DNA of 64,000 nucleotides from Myotis daubentonii (GCF_963259705.1 NC_081841.1:30779358-30843357), one strand, 5' to 3'. Positions 23,865 to 35,796 are shown, numbered from the stretch's first letter. Program-made: numbers and translations. Notes: generated by a model from the sequence alone, not told the origin.

Positions 23865-24063
23865 GGCCAGTGTGGCTCAGTTGATTGTTGTCCTGTGAAC
23901 TAGGAGATCAGGGTTCAATTCCTGGTCATGTTACATGCCCGAGTTTTGGGCTCGATCCCCAGTAGGGGGCATGCAGGAGGCAGGTGATTGATGTTTCTCG
24001 TGCATGGATGTTTCTAACTTTCTCCCTCTCCCTGAAATCAATAAAAACATATTTTTTAAAAAA
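23865..24063 (+). repeat. Ves SINE
   Basis: Head ggccagtgtggctcag, B box ggttcaattcctggtc, tail aatcaataaaaacat. Confidence 0.85.
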
Positions 24064-24081
24064 ATGACTACAGTATACAGC

Positions 24082-24293
24082 TGGCCCTGGCCGCAGGTGG
24101 TTAGAGAGTCATCCAGATACACCAAGGTTGTGGGTTCATTCTCGGTCAGGGCACATACAAGAATCAACCAATGGAATCAACCAGTGAATACATAAATAAG
24201 TGGAACAACAAAAATCTCCATATTTCTATTGCTCTCTCTCCCTCTCTTCCTTCTTCTCTCTCTCAAATCAGTAAATAAGAATAAAATAAATAC
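24082..24293 (+). repeat. Older Ves-related SINE
   Basis: Head ccctggccgcaggtgg with aagtggaacaacaaaaat; it lies between two other SINEs. Confidence 0.7.
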
Positions 24294-24295
24294 AG

Positions 24296-24502
24296 CCCAG
24301 CCAGTGTGGCTCAGTGGTTGAGCATCCATCTGTGAATCAGGAGGTCAGAGGTCGATTCCCTGTCATGGCACATGCCTGGGTTGTGGGCTCAATCCTCGGT
24401 AGGGGGTGTGCAGGAGGCAGCCAATCAATGATTCTCTCTCATCATTGATGTTTCCCTCTCTCCCTCTCCCTTACCCTCTGAAATTAATACAAATATTTTT
24501 AA
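24296..24502 (+). repeat. Ves SINE whose tail took a second SINE
   Basis: The tail aatacaaatatttttaa is duplicated around the next element. Confidence 0.87.
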
Positions 24503-24715
24503 AAATATATTTTATTGATTTTTTTACAGAGAGGAAAAGAAAGGGATAGAGAGCTAGAAACATCGATGAGAGAGAAACATTGATCAGCTGCCTCCTGCAC
24601 AACCTCTACTGGGAATGTGCCGGCAACCGAGGTACATGCCCTTGACCAGAATTGAACCTGGGACTCTTCAGTCCGCAGGCCGACGCTCTATCCACGGAGG
24701 CAAACCGATCAGGGC
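24503..24715 (-). repeat. Ves SINE inserted in a SINE tail
   Basis: The left edge follows aatacaaatatttttaa, which recurs at 24716. Confidence 0.9.
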
Positions 24716-25040
24716 AATACAAATATTTTTAATTAAAAAATAACAACATAAAAACGTACAGCTTATTTGAGAATTAAAGCTAATTTGAGAGTTCACAGTA
24801 TTAGAGATTGATCAAGAGAGAGGATATAGCTCACCATTAGCATGGGAACCCCTGGCCAGGCAGTGTGCCCTGACTGATGGACCCCACCTTAAACAGACTC
24901 AGGCTGCCCAGATACCCACCTGGACTAGAGAAGGATAAAGCACAAAGAGAGAATTTCTTCTCCTGCCTTTAGTCTTACCTCTTACAGGGCCAGAGGAGCC
25001 TGCGGATGAAAAAGAGGTGCTGTAATAAATCATAAATTCT

Positions 25041-25252
25041 TTTATTTTAAAAAAATATATTTTTATTGATTTCAGAGAGGAAAAGTGAGATAGAAACATC
25101 AATGATGAGAATCATTGATTGGCTGCCTCCTGCACACCCCCTACTGGGTGTCGAGCCCACATGCCAGGCATGTGTCCTTGACCAGAATTGAACCAGAGAC
25201 CCTTTAGTCTGCAGGCCGACATTTTATCCACTGAGCCAAACCTGGCCAGGGC
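25041..25252 (-). repeat. Ves SINE
   Basis: Flanked by aaatcataaattctt and aaatcatgaattctt. Confidence 0.9.
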
Positions 25253-25302
25253 AAATCATGAATTCTTAACAGGGTAGGTCATCATGCCCTATAACTTAAT
25301 TT

Positions 25303-25502
25303 TTTTTTAAATCCTCACCCAAGGATATTTTTTCCATTGATTTTTAGAGAGAGTGGAAGGGAGGGGGAGAGAAAGAGAGAGAGAGAAACATTGATGTGAA
25401 AGGCATCCATCGGCTGCCTCCTGCACAAGCCTTGACCAGGGACTAGCCCACAACCAAGATAAGTGCAGACCGCTCTATCCACGGAGCCAAATCGGTTAGG
25501 GC
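25303..25502 (-). repeat. Older Ves-related SINE (cctcaccc tail type)
   Basis: The tail complement aatcctcacccaaggatat marks the same subfamily as those at 433 and 62037. Confidence 0.75.
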
Positions 25503-25587
25503 CCTACAACTTTTCAGCCAAAGGTTTATCTTAAGGAAGCCCTGTCCATTGTTTCTGTGCATCAAGGTCACACACTTTTTTTTTTTC

Positions 25588-25663
25588 AATATCATGGCAT
25601 TATTTTATTTTTCAATTGCAGTTGACATTCAATATTATTTTATATTCGTTTCAGGTATACAAC
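25588..25663 (-). mobile_element. L1 3' terminal fragment (antisense)
   Basis: attttatttttcaattgcag followed by tgacattcaatattatttta is the complement of an L1 3' end. It stops where the LTR at 25664 begins. Confidence 0.5.
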
Positions 25664-26275
25664 TGTGGGCAAAAAGGGCCATGTGCTAACCTGACAAGTT
25701 CAGGGAAGGCCTGCTTGGCAGCATTTCAAATTCAGAGACGTAAAGTAACCACAAAGGATGGTCTGAAATTAAAACTTTTTAATTAAAAGCAGTTTATGGC
25801 AGGGAGTCAAGTCCTCGGCTAGTACCTCCCTGACAAAAGTCAGTCTTTCCCTTAACTGAGCCTGTCTGTTGTCTTTTGCATCCGTGATGACATACCATTG
25901 GAATGTCAGGGTGACTTCCCTTTTCCCGACCGCAGGGAGCATCCAAGGCACCAGAGCAGAGCTACACATCCTCTCGCTTTATTTTTGTCCTATTAATTGC
26001 TGACTAGTAACTATGCTGTGTCCACCTATGTAAAAGATGCATCATTTCACTTTTTATCCAGTCCCAGAGGTTTCCCACTTTGCCTTCTCCCCCCTTGCTA
26101 ATCTAGCACCAATGAATTTCATGTAACCCACTTACACATCTTTTTTTATTGTAATGTATAAAATAAGGTGCAAAACTGCCATTCTCTGGAGAATCATCTC
26201 AATGCATTGAGAGTTTGCTTCCCAGCAACTGTCGACAGTTTGGTTCAAATAAACTCACAAAAATTATTTACAGGT

Positions 26276-26517
26276 TTGGCCTTGTGGTTCAGTGGTTAAG
26301 CGTTGACCCAGAAGGTCATGGTTCAATTCCCAGTCAAGGCACATGCCAGGGTTGCCAGCTCAATCCCCAGTGTAAGTGTGTGTGTGTGGGGGGGGGGGGG
26401 GGGCAGCAGGAGGGAGGGCGTGTAGAAAAGCAGCAGACCCATGATTCTCTCTCATCATTGATGTTTCTAACTTTCCCTCTCCCTTCCTCTCTCTGAAATC
26501 AATAAAAATATATTAAA
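26276..26517 (+). repeat. Ves SINE with a 16-base G run
   Basis: B box ggttcaattcccagtc. A gtgtgtgt and G16 tract (26388-26403) has expanded in the middle. Confidence 0.83.
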
Positions 26518-26722
26518 GCCCTAACTGGTTTGGCTCAGTGGATAGAGCATCGGCCTGGGGACTGAAGGGTCCCAGGTTCGATTCTGGTCAAGGGCATGTA
26601 CCTTGGTTGCAGGCACATCCCCAGTAGGGGGTGTGCAGGAGGCAGCTGATCAATGTTTCTAACTCTCTATCCCTCTCCCTTCCTCTTTGTAAAAAATCAA
26701 TAAAATATATTTTTAAAAAAAC
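26518..26722 (+). repeat. Ves SINE in tandem
   Basis: It starts gccctaactggtttggctca directly behind the previous SINE and shares its insertion site in the LTR. Confidence 0.88.
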
Positions 26723-26753
26723 ATATTAAAAAAATTCTTTACAGGTTTGAATG

Positions 26754-26757
<4 letters not shown>

Positions 26758-26802
<45 letters not shown>
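26758..26802. repeat. (TA)n microsatellite, 45 bases
   Basis: An uninterrupted TA run next to the family 4 LTR end. Confidence 0.95.
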
Positions 26803-26804
<2 letters not shown>

Positions 26805-26823
26805 GTACCATGTTAACAATTTT

Positions 26824-27039
26824 ATTTTTTTAATATATTTTTATTAATTTCAGAGAGGGAGGGAGAGGGAGAGAGATAGAAACATTACTGATGAGAGAGA
26901 ATCATTGATCGGCTGCCTCCTGCACACCCCCTACTGGGGATCGAGCCTGTAACCCAGGCATGTGTACTGATTGGGAATTGAACCATGATCTCCTGGTTCA
27001 TAGATTTGACGCTCAACAACTGAGCCATGCCAGCTGGGC
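26824..27039 (-). repeat. Ves SINE
   Basis: The edge word gaatgttt occurs before the TA repeat and directly after the SINE (gaatgtttcttatatg). Confidence 0.85.
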
Positions 27040-27044
27040 TGAAT

Positions 27045-27645
27045 GTTTCTTATATGGACACAGCATGGTGGTTAGACAATTATACAATTTACAAAGTGAT
27101 TCCCCCCAACAATTCTAGTACCCACCTGGCACCTTACAATGTTATTACAATGTTATTGACTATATTTCCTATGCTGTACTTTACATCCCTGGGGAAGGTT
27201 AACACCTTGTCTTTTTATTATCATCTTTTTTTTTTTAACCCACCTTTTGAAATTCCTGTTTTCAGACCCCCTCCTTCTAAGACAGGGGAGGGCAAACTTT
27301 TTGACTCGAGGGCCACAATGGGTTCTTAAACTGGACCAGCGGGCCGGAGCAAAAGCATGGATGGAGTGTTTGTGTGAACTAATATAAATTCAAAGTAAAC
27401 ATCATTACATAAAAGGGTACGGTCTTTTTTTTTTTTTTTTTTTTTAGTTTTATTCATTTCAAACGGGCCGGATTCGGCCCGCGGGCCGTAGTTTGCCCAC
27501 GGCTGTACTAAGATGTGACCACCCTCAAGAGAGCACGTAATCTTGTTAACTATCCTGTAGTCCAATCCCTGCCTTGCTTTCACCCACCTTTCTGTAATCT
27601 TCCTTTTGTCTCCTTTTTAATTTCAAATACATAAAAGAAACTGCA
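27045..27645 (+). repeat. Unnamed interspersed repeat split by the hAT element
   Basis: acaatttacaaagtgattcc, gtacccacctggcacctt and atgctgtactttacatccct are words I recall from a common laurasiatherian repeat. The 27283-27505 element interrupts it. Confidence 0.4.
27283..27505 (+). mobile_element. 223-bp hAT-type miniature element
   Basis: Terminal inverted repeats are caggggagggcaaac and gtttgcccacggctg, with target duplication ttctaaga/tactaaga (7 of 8). It has a GC-rich palindromic right part (ggcccgcgggcc) and an internal T-run. It belongs to the same family as the element at 39147. Confidence 0.85.
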
Positions 27646-27865
27646 GCCCTAACCGGTTTGGCTCGGTGGATAGAGCGTGGGCCTGGGGACTGAAGGGTCC
27701 CAGGTTCGATTCTGGTCAAGGGCATGTACCTTGGTTGCAGGCACATCCCCAGTAGGAGGTGTGCAGGAGGCGCTGATCGGTGTTTCTCTCCCATCGATGT
27801 TTCTAACTTTCTATCCCGCTCCCTTCCTCTCTGTAAAAAAAACATAAAAAAACCCCTATTATATA

Positions 27866-27923
<58 letters not shown>
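27646..27923 (+). repeat. Ves SINE with long TA-repeat tail
   Basis: aaactgca lies both before the head (27637-27645) and after the TA run, so the microsatellite is the SINE's expanded tail. Confidence 0.85.
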
Positions 27924-27928
<5 letters not shown>

Positions 27929-28134
27929 CAGAGCGCAGTAATGGGTTTTTGGTGGGCCCTTCTCTGTGGGCGTCTCACAGTGCACCCACGCCAGAGTAAA
28001 TTACAGCCTGGAACCACTGCCCGGCCTCCCACTCTGTGGTTTGGGAGCACAGCGTGGGAAAAGTAAAAAACACAAACTGCAAAACTCATGTTCTGGAGAG
28101 CATTTGAGATTTTTTAAAATTTTATTTCAGAGGG

Positions 28135-28215
28135 AGGAAGGGAATTAATCCATGTAAAGCTCTTAGAACAATGCCTGGCGTAAGTAAAAACTGAATAAAT
28201 GCTTGTTATTATTAT
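28135..28215 (+). repeat. MIR 3' fragment
   Basis: gctcttagaacaatgcctgg and ctgaataaatgcttgttatt. Confidence 0.55.
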
Positions 28216-28330
28216 TAATCAGCATCATTTCAAGTCCTGCCAGATCTGAGACCACCACCACTGCTGGAACGTCTCCTAAAAAAAACATATTTATTAAATT
28301 TCTATTAAGCTTGTGTAGGGAAACTAGCAT

Positions 28331-28477
28331 TTATTTGTTTTTTAAACTATGTTTTTATTGCTTTTAGAGAAAGAGGAAGGGAGGGGGGGGAGAGACACTG
28401 CCTCCCGCACGCCCCCTACTGAAGATGGAGCCCCAAACCTGGGCATGTGCCCTGAGCAGACATGGAACCTACAAGTG
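28331..28477 (-). repeat. Shortened Ves-related SINE
   Basis: Flanks ggaaactagcatttatt and ggaaactagcactaac mark the insertion; the tRNA end is degraded. Confidence 0.72.
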
Positions 28478-28573
28478 CTTAGTGAAGGGAAACTAGCACT
28501 AACTATGTTACAGGCAGGAAGCACCTTTTCATTTTCTTTCTTTTAAAAAAAAAAAATGAGTATGTGTCATTCT

Positions 28574-28793
28574 TTTTTAAAATATTTTTATTGATTTCAG
28601 AGAGGAAGGGAGAAAGAGAGAGAGAGAGAGAGAGAAGCATCAATGATGAAAGAGAATCACTGATAGACCACCTCTGGCACAACCCCACTGGAGATGGAGA
28701 CAGCAACCCAGGCATGTGCCCTGACCGGGAATTGAACCCGTGACCTCCTGATTCATAGGTCCATGCTCAACCACTGAGCCACACCGACCAGGC
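28574..28793 (-). repeat. Ves SINE with GA-rich tract
   Basis: Ends gagccacaccgaccagg; an (ag)n run at 28616-28633 lies in the body. Confidence 0.85.
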
Positions 28794-28812
28794 ACTTTTT
28801 AATTTTCATTAT

Positions 28813-28852
28813 TATTTTTTAAGTGTATTGATTTTAGAGAAAGAGGGGGAGG

Positions 28853-28904
<52 letters not shown>

Positions 28905-29011
28905 AGTTTGTTGTTCTACTTATTTATTCATCCATTGGTTGGTTGTTGTATGTGCCCTGACCAGTGATCGAAACCTTGGCATATCAGAATGATTTTCCAA
29001 CCAACTAGGGC
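28813..29011 (-). repeat. Older Ves-related SINE with long GA microsatellite
   Basis: The middle word is tttgttgttctacttattta; a (ga)n tract runs 28856-28902. Confidence 0.72.
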
Positions 29012-29458
29012 TTTTTTTTTTTTTTTTTTTTAAATTTAAAAAGCACTCCTATATATACCTACTGCTTTACTCCTCACAAGAAAGTCACCATTATTGCCCA
29101 CATTTTTGAGATGGGGAAACAGACGCCACAAGTGAGGTGAAGCCCAAAGTTTCCTGGCAATTGCTGGCTTGGATTTGGAAAACTCTACCTGTCTCTAAAC
29201 CTGGTACCTATTTCACATCACCCACATGCGAGGGAATCATCAGTCCCTGCTGTTCAGGCGGTGCGCCTTCTGTTCTGCACATCCCCGGCCACTGCCTGCC
29301 CAGCCTTTGCCCTCCACAGGGCTGTCTCTCTCCTCAGGCAGTGCCTTTTTGAAGTCACACTCAGGTTTTCTATGGACTCTCCACAGACCTGGGAATCTTA
29401 CATCTTGTGCCAAAATTCAAGTCACCTATGAACACTGTCATCACGACTGCATGTTTCC

Positions 29459-29686
29459 ATGACCAGTGTGGTTTAGTGGTTAGAGTGTTGGTCGTGCACT
29501 GAAAGGTCATAGTTCAATTCCTGCTCAAGGGCATGTATCTGCATTGCAGTACCTGGGTTCTTGGTTCAATCCCCAGCCCTGGTCTGGGTTTCTCTTTTTC
29601 TCTCTCTCCCTGCCCCTCCCTTCCTTCCACTCTCTAAAAATCAATGGACAAAAATCTCCTAGGGTAAAGATTAACAACAACAAAAC
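29459..29686 (+). repeat. Older Ves-related SINE
   Basis: Flanked by cgactgcatgttt and cgattgcatgttt; the tail is tcctagggtaaagattaac. Confidence 0.85.
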
Positions 29687-30094
29687 GATTGCATGTTTTG
29701 ATTTCCAAAGTTTTTATGAGAGGGAATCTCAAACTGAGTGGGTTTTTAGGATGTGCTGAAATGGCACACGTGAAGTGCCTGAGATTTTCAGGGAAAAGGG
29801 CAGACTAGGGTAAGGTGAGAGAGATGCCTAGGACCAGCATTTAAGGAAATGTTACTCTCACAGGAACCAGAGAATGCTGCCTCTTTCTATTTTCTGTTCC
29901 AGGCTTCTCACCTCACCCTCATCCTGGCCCTGCCAGTAAACACTGAATAGCTCAGGATGTATGTGTGGGCACAAAAGAGACGGTAGAAAAGTGGTTTAAG
30001 GCCAAGTCATAAAGAACCTTCAGAGTCATCCCTGACAGTTTGTATGTGATAGCATGGTGTTTCTCAAAGTGTGGTGTTGAAATCATCTTTTTAT

Positions 30095-30202
30095 TTTTAT
30101 TTAACTTTAGATAGGACTTACACCCATGATATCACAATAAGATATGGAAAATGTCATTGCCCTAAAGTAGCAGTTAGTAATGTTGTCATCAGTATTAATT
30201 TC
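30095..30202 (+). repeat. Sequence shared with the end of the 32-33 kb repeat
   Basis: atatcacaataagatatgga and cctaaagtagcagttagtaa recur almost unchanged at about 32995-33055, so this looks like a 3' fragment of the same or a linked repeat. Confidence 0.45.
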
Positions 30203-30425
30203 TTTTTTTTTTTTAAATATATTTTTATTGATTTTTTACAGAGAGGAAGGGAGAGAGATAGAGAGTTAGAAACATCGATGAGAGAGAACATCGATCAGCT
30301 GCCTCCTGCACATCTCCCACTGGGGATGTGCCCGCAACCCAGGTACATGCCCTTGACCGGAATCGAACCTGGGACCTTTCAGTCCGCAGGCCGACGCTCC
30401 ATCCACTGAGCCAAACCGGTTCCGG
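30203..30425 (-). repeat. Young Ves SINE
   Basis: Target duplication tcagtattaatttct on both sides; the sequence is near consensus. Confidence 0.92.
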
Positions 30426-30882
30426 CTCAGTATTAATTTCTAAAAGAATTAGAAAGGTCTTTTCTATAGAGAATACATTAGCCTGGCCGAGTCCTTCGGA
30501 AATCTTCTTCCTCTTTGCCTTCAGGAAAGGCATAAATAAGAAAATGCTGAAAATTTCTAGTGAAGTCATTGTGAGGTCTGGAATTTTCTTTAATATATTG
30601 TAGCAAATACGTTGTGATGTTGTGTGTGTACCATTTGGATTAATCTATCACCCAGATGCTGCCAGCATTCTAATCCAGAAGGGACAAGCCAGTAACAACC
30701 AAATTCTTGTTGGGTCTGGTTTTTAAAAATTAACTGTGAAATCCACTTTGGGGAAAAATGTGGAAATTTGAGACCAGACTGAGCATTAGAGGATATTAGG
30801 GGATTACTAAGTGTGTAACGGTATTGTAATCATGGGGAAATGTACTTAGGTTGTGAGAACTGCATACTGAAGTATTTAAGGA

Positions 30883-31084
30883 TGGCCTGGCTGGCATGGC
30901 TCCGTGGTTGAGCGTGGACCTATGAACCAGGAGGTCGATTTCCAGTTCGAGCACATATCTGGGGTGTGGGCTCTGGGCTGGATCTCCAGTGATGGGCAGG
31001 CAGGAGGCAGCCGATCGATGATTCTCTCATCATTGATGTTTCTATCCCTTTCTCTCTCTCTGAAATCAAGAAAAATATATTGAA
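30883..31084 (+). repeat. Ves SINE
   Basis: Flanked by gaagtatttaagg and aaagtatttaaagg. Confidence 0.85.
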
Positions 31085-32149
31085 AGTATTTAAAGGTGAA
31101 ATGTCATGATGTCTCTATATAATATATGAGCAAATATGATAAAATGTTAAGACATAAAGTCTTGGTGATGAGTATATGGGTGTTCATTTTGCTACTCTTT
31201 TTATCTACGTTTAAAAATGTTCATAATGAAAAGCTAAAGAAAGAAAACAAGAGTGCACAGTCCAGGGGCGGTGGTTTTCTGACACTCAGGCTTCAAATGC
31301 TTCTGTTATCAGTATCTTGGTCAACACTGACACACTTTAATTTGCTTACTAAATGTGAGAAATGGGTTTTACTGGTAAAAAAAAAAATGGGGCCTGTTGA
31401 CCAACATGATGAATGCTAGCAATAAGATTTTTTCCTAACAAAATGAAACACACAGAAGATTTGTGATTATCTAAAATATCCCAGAGTCTGCTCTTACATA
31501 TGCGTGTAGGAGTCCCCAGAGGCCCTTAGCAATGATGGCCTGGGCTAAACCCTACAAGGGACCTCTGGCCAAGAACACTGGAAGCTCCGGGATGACTGAC
31601 CCAATTCTCCCTCTAGATATAATCTTGGCTTTCAGTTAAAGAGAAATTTTGTGTGTGTGTGTGTGTGGCTACTTTTATCTACCAAAAAGAACCTAAAAGT
31701 TGTGCATACCCAAATTGGCTCAGGTTAGTTTGCAAGATAGGACTTACACATACTAGGTTCTCAATATTTGCATATTACTTCCATTCCCCAGTTTTGCACT
31801 TTCTATTGTTATAAATAATCTGAGATATGTGGTGTCTTCTTAGCTATCTTTTCAAAATAGCAATGTCCCACTCTCTTTTACTTACTGTACACTCCAGCTA
31901 AACTGATAATTCAATAGTTGGCTAGGTCATCTAAATAATCCCCATATAATTTTATTTGAAATGAAATGTTGGATATAATGTAAACACTAATGAACACCAT
32001 GGTGTCCTTGAAGACCCATTCTGTTCATATTTCTCAGAAGTTGATGTCAATGTCAAGGATGCATGTTTTATTTTCCTTGTTATTATATGTGTCTAGGAAA
32101 ATCACATCGTGTTTTCCTTAAATCTCACACTCACAGTACTTTTGATACC
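31085..32149. other. No gene recognised
   Basis: About 1 kb of AT-rich DNA; one GT microsatellite and no other named feature. Confidence 0.5.
31650..31667. repeat. (GT)n microsatellite
   Basis: Nine GT units in single-copy DNA. Confidence 0.85.
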
Positions 32150-33060
32150 AGATGTGTGAACCAATTCTCCAACACCAGCTGAGTGTCTTACAATTCAATT
32201 CAGTTCTGACACTATCTATCTAGAATTAGAGTCAGACCCCACAAGTTAAGGGCTCAGTCTCACAAGATTGTCCCCCCCACTTCACACGCCAATCATAGGT
32301 ACTTCTGATCTATAGGCTATAAATCAGAGTTCCCAAAACCCCTCATCAGGTTCAATAATTTACTAGAACAGCTCACAGAAATTAGAAGAATATTAACAGG
32401 TAAAGGTATTTACCAACCTGGAAGCTATCTAAACTCCATAGTTCTGGGACTTTTACGGAGGCTTCATCACTTAGGCCTGATCAATTGGGAGTAGGGGCTG
32501 AAAATTCCAAGCTCCTAATAATCATGGCTTGGTCTTTCTGCTCACCAGCCCCCATCCTGAAGCTATCCAGGAGCCTACCCAGAGAGTCCCTTCCTTAAAA
32601 CAAAAGATGCTCCTATCACCCAGGAAATTCCAAGTGATTTAGGAATTCTAAGGAACCAGGGTCAAAGACCATATATAAAAACAAAAGAAGTTCCTAGAAT
32701 CTTTTTTTTCTTTCTTAAATGTATTTCTATTGATTTCAGAGAGGAAGAGAGAAGGAGAGATAGAAACATCAATGATGAGAGAGAATCACTGATAGGCTGC
32801 CTCTTGCACATTCCACACTGGGGACTGAACCTGCAACCCGGGCATGTGCCCTGACTGGGAATCGGAACTGTGACCTCCTGGTTCATAGGTCAACACTCAA
32901 CACTGAGCCACACCAGCTGGGCCCTAGCATCTTTATTGCTTAGGAAATTACCAGGAACCAGGGATGAAAACCAAAATTTATATTTATTATATTATATCAC
33001 AATAAGATATGGAAAATGTAATTGCTCTAAAGTAGCAATTATTAACACTGTCATCAGATC
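32150..33060 (+). repeat. Unnamed ancient interspersed repeat X, copy 2 (longer)
   Basis: It runs from ccaattctccaacaccagc through agaacagctcacagaaatta, ctgaagctatccaggagcc and ccaggaaccagggatgaaaa. A Ves SINE (32703-32921) splits it. I recognise the wording from other mammals but cannot assign the family. Confidence 0.55.
32703..32921 (-). repeat. Ves SINE inside repeat X
   Basis: Flanked by cctagaatcttt and cctagcatcttt. Confidence 0.9.
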
Positions 33061-33382
33061 ATGTGGGACTACATATACATACATGTATATGATTACTTAC
33101 ATAAATGGACCAGAACCTTAGCATTTCAAAGGCACATTGATAGTTACTTTTTATATAAATAAAATTCTCTAATACAAATGATTCAATAAAGTCCTGCTTT
33201 TACTTTCCTTTCTACCCATTTTACATTCCATTGTCCACTCTCCTACTTATGTCTTTAACTTTTTTGGTTCTTTGCCCGTTTGACTTACCCTTCTGGAAAC
33301 ACCCTGACGCTGGAACAATTCAGTATGCCTGTCACAGACTCCTACAGAAGTCTGTTGTAAATGTTTCCTTCCACGTCCCGCG

Positions 33383-33761
33383 TGTTACAGGGCTCAGGAT
33401 CTGGACGAGGAGCCGCACACAAATGAAAGAGAAAAGACAGGAGATAATTTGGAAATATTGGGGGGCCAGGCGGGTAAGTCCAACTCAAGGGGAAGGACTT
33501 CCACTGGTGCTCAGGCCTCCAACCTTTTATTGGTTTGGGATCCAACCATAGCCCTTAGGCAGGCAATTTCCAGTAACAGGCAGACTAGCCCATCAGCAAG
33601 GATTTACATAATAATAAGTGGGGAAGTTGCTTCAGCTACCATTGTCTGGACTAACAATGAGTGCACAGCCCTGACCTTTGCAAGGGCTTCAAGGATCACC
33701 AGCCTTCTGGGTTCCTTGTCCACACCTCTCTGCTAGTGAAGACAATAGGCGGTCTCCCACA
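33383..33761 (-). mobile_element. Endogenous retrovirus solo LTR, family 3
   Basis: The ends read tgttacaggg and ggtctcccaca, so on the minus strand the LTR runs TGTGGGAGACC to CCCTGTAACA. A poly(A) signal (complement of ttttattgg, about 33522) is placed as in an R region. No convincing target duplication remains. Confidence 0.55.
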
Positions 33762-33966
33762 GAAGTCCTGCAAGCATCTCCATCACCCCACCAAATGAGA
33801 GTGTAAAGGTCCTGCAGCCTGGACAATCAATTTTGGCATGAATTCCAGACTAAGCTAAGACAGTTGTAATGCTATCCCCGAGTTATTTGGGGTAAGATTC
33901 AGAGAGTTTAGTCAATTTCTTCAAGGCTAAAGATTTGAGCAAGAGTGGTATTCAAAATATTCAGTG

Positions 33967-34187
33967 CAGTGGTTCTCAACCTTCCTAATGCCGCGACCCT
34001 TTAATACAGTTCCTCATGTTGTGGTGACCCCCAACCATAAAATTATTTTCATTGCTACTTCATAACTGTAATTTTGCCACTGTAAACAATATGTAATTAT
34101 ATATGTTTTCCGATGGTCTTAGGCGACCCCTGTGAAAGGGTCGTTCGACCCCCAAAGGGGTCGCGACCCACAGGTTGAGAGCCGCTG
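33967..34187 (+). mobile_element. SPIN-like non-autonomous hAT element 2
   Basis: It has the same termini as the copy near 11.9 kb and the target duplication attcagtg/attcaatg (7 of 8). It keeps the ccataaaattattttcattg segment that copy 1 lacks, but lost a different inner part. The two copies therefore carry different internal deletions. Confidence 0.85.
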
Positions 34188-34278
34188 ATTCAATGACTGG
34201 AATGGTATGGGCTCTGGCCATTCAGAATGGTTGCAAACCATGTCACAGTACAAGGGGGCTGGAGGCACCTGATATGCC

Positions 34279-34530
34279 TATGTATATGTATATACATCTA
34301 TATTTATATATCTACATATGTATATGTATTTATTGATTTCAGAGAGGAAGGGAGAGGGAGAGAGAGAGACACAAACATCAATGATGAGAGAGAATCATTG
34401 ATTGGCTGCCTCCTGCACGCCCCACACTGGGGATAGAACCTGCAACCTGGACATGTGCCCTGACCGGGAGTCGAACTGTGACCTCTTGGTTCATAGGTCA
34501 ACACTCAACCACTGAGCCTTGCTGGCTGGG
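34279..34530 (-). repeat. Ves SINE
   Basis: ctgatatgcct and ctgatatacct flank it; a TA-rich tail of about 50 bases has grown at the left. Confidence 0.85.
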
Positions 34531-35589
34531 TCTGATATACCTTTTGTTGTTCTGGTAGTTGCTGGATCATGGGGAGAACCAGGGGAACCAAAATATTTGG
34601 TAACTTTTAGTATTTTAAAATCTGTATGTGAAACTTGAAAGCTCTGGTCAGCCATACTCCCTGCCATATGTATTGCATCTGTTAGAATTTTCTTTAAAAT
34701 ACTTCCTTATAAACAGTGTTATGTATTTGTGTGTAAATTAACTTTAATCTACACTCTCAGGGAGGTTGGTTATCATTAGAGTTACCTATTAGGCATTCAC
34801 ACTCTAGGGGTGGTTAGTTATCATTTGAAGTGCCCTAATCAGAAAGCCATACTCCCCAGGTGGCTACTTAAGCGTTTCAAAGATCTTCATCGAAATTTAC
34901 ACCAAGAGATTCATTCATTAGCATAAGGGATATTAGAAATACATTTTCATTAGTGAAATAAATGGAGTTCCAGATGCATGGCTAGCTAAAAAGATTTCAC
35001 AGCCCTAGCACTCTTGTGAAAAGAGGTCCAAGAACACTTGACCAGAGTGTCAATTCCATGAGAGCAGGAATTTTATTTGCTTTACTCATAACTATAGACC
35101 CAGTGCTAAGAACAGGGCCTGACACATAATAGACACTAAAGATATCCTCTATATGACGAATAAGTTGCTGGAAAGCCCAGTAACCTACTACTTCCTAAGC
35201 CTGTTTTATTGGAGAGGTGTTGTCCACCTCTCCCCATTACTTTCTGTTCCATCTACTGACAGACCGGAACAGTTGGGCTGATTATGCTCTCAGAGTGAAC
35301 CTCTCATATAAGATATTTGAAGGCATGCTTGAGGACAGAGAGTGAGACTTTCCTGGAACATGAGTAGGTTATATGACTTTCTGCTCACTTGCTCAAAAAA
35401 GTTTATATGTTTGGAAGAGTTTGGGCTCAGCCTTGTTTTCCTTGTAATCTACCACCTGATATTAATGTTGGAGGAAGGCATGCTTCTATGTAGTCTAATC
35501 AATGGATATTTTTGATATTTGCTAAAAGAATCTACCAGTGGCCCTGGCCGGTTTTACTGACTTTTTAGAGATTTGATGAATAAAATATA
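34531..35589. other. Mostly single-copy DNA
   Basis: A MIR/L2 fragment (35045-35150) and a SINE head scrap (ccctggccggtttt, about 35542) lie in otherwise unassigned DNA. Confidence 0.5.
35045..35150 (+). repeat. MIR/L2-type fragment
   Basis: gagagcaggaattttatttg then cagggcctgacacataatag. Confidence 0.45.
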
Positions 35590-35796
35590 TTTTTTAAAAA
35601 TATATTTTTATTGATTTTTGAGAGGAAGAGAGAACATCAGTGATGGGAGAGAATCATTGATCAGCTGCCTCCTGCACGCCCCCTACTGGGGATCAAGCCC
35701 ACAACCCAGGCATGTGCCCTTGACCAGAATCGAACCTGGGACCCTTTGTTCTGCATGCAAGCCGATGCTCTATTCACTGAGCCAAACCTTCGAAGG
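35590..35796 (-). repeat. Ves SINE
   Basis: Flanked by tgatgaataaaatat and tgatggataaaatat. Confidence 0.87.

Larger units (their letters stand above)
25664..26760 (+). mobile_element. Endogenous retrovirus LTR, family 4, split by two SINEs
   Basis: It begins tgtgggcaaaaagggcc, and the poly(A) region (caaataaactcacaaaaat) lies at about 26247. After the SINE pair 26276-26722 the LTR resumes with aattctttacaggtttgaat, where the words aaattatttacaggttt and aaattctttacaggttt form the SINE target duplication. The 3' end runs into a TA microsatellite. Confidence 0.58.

Noticed and set aside
27803..28089. Frames with long IYIYIY runs
   Set aside because: Translation of the TA microsatellite at 27859-27923.
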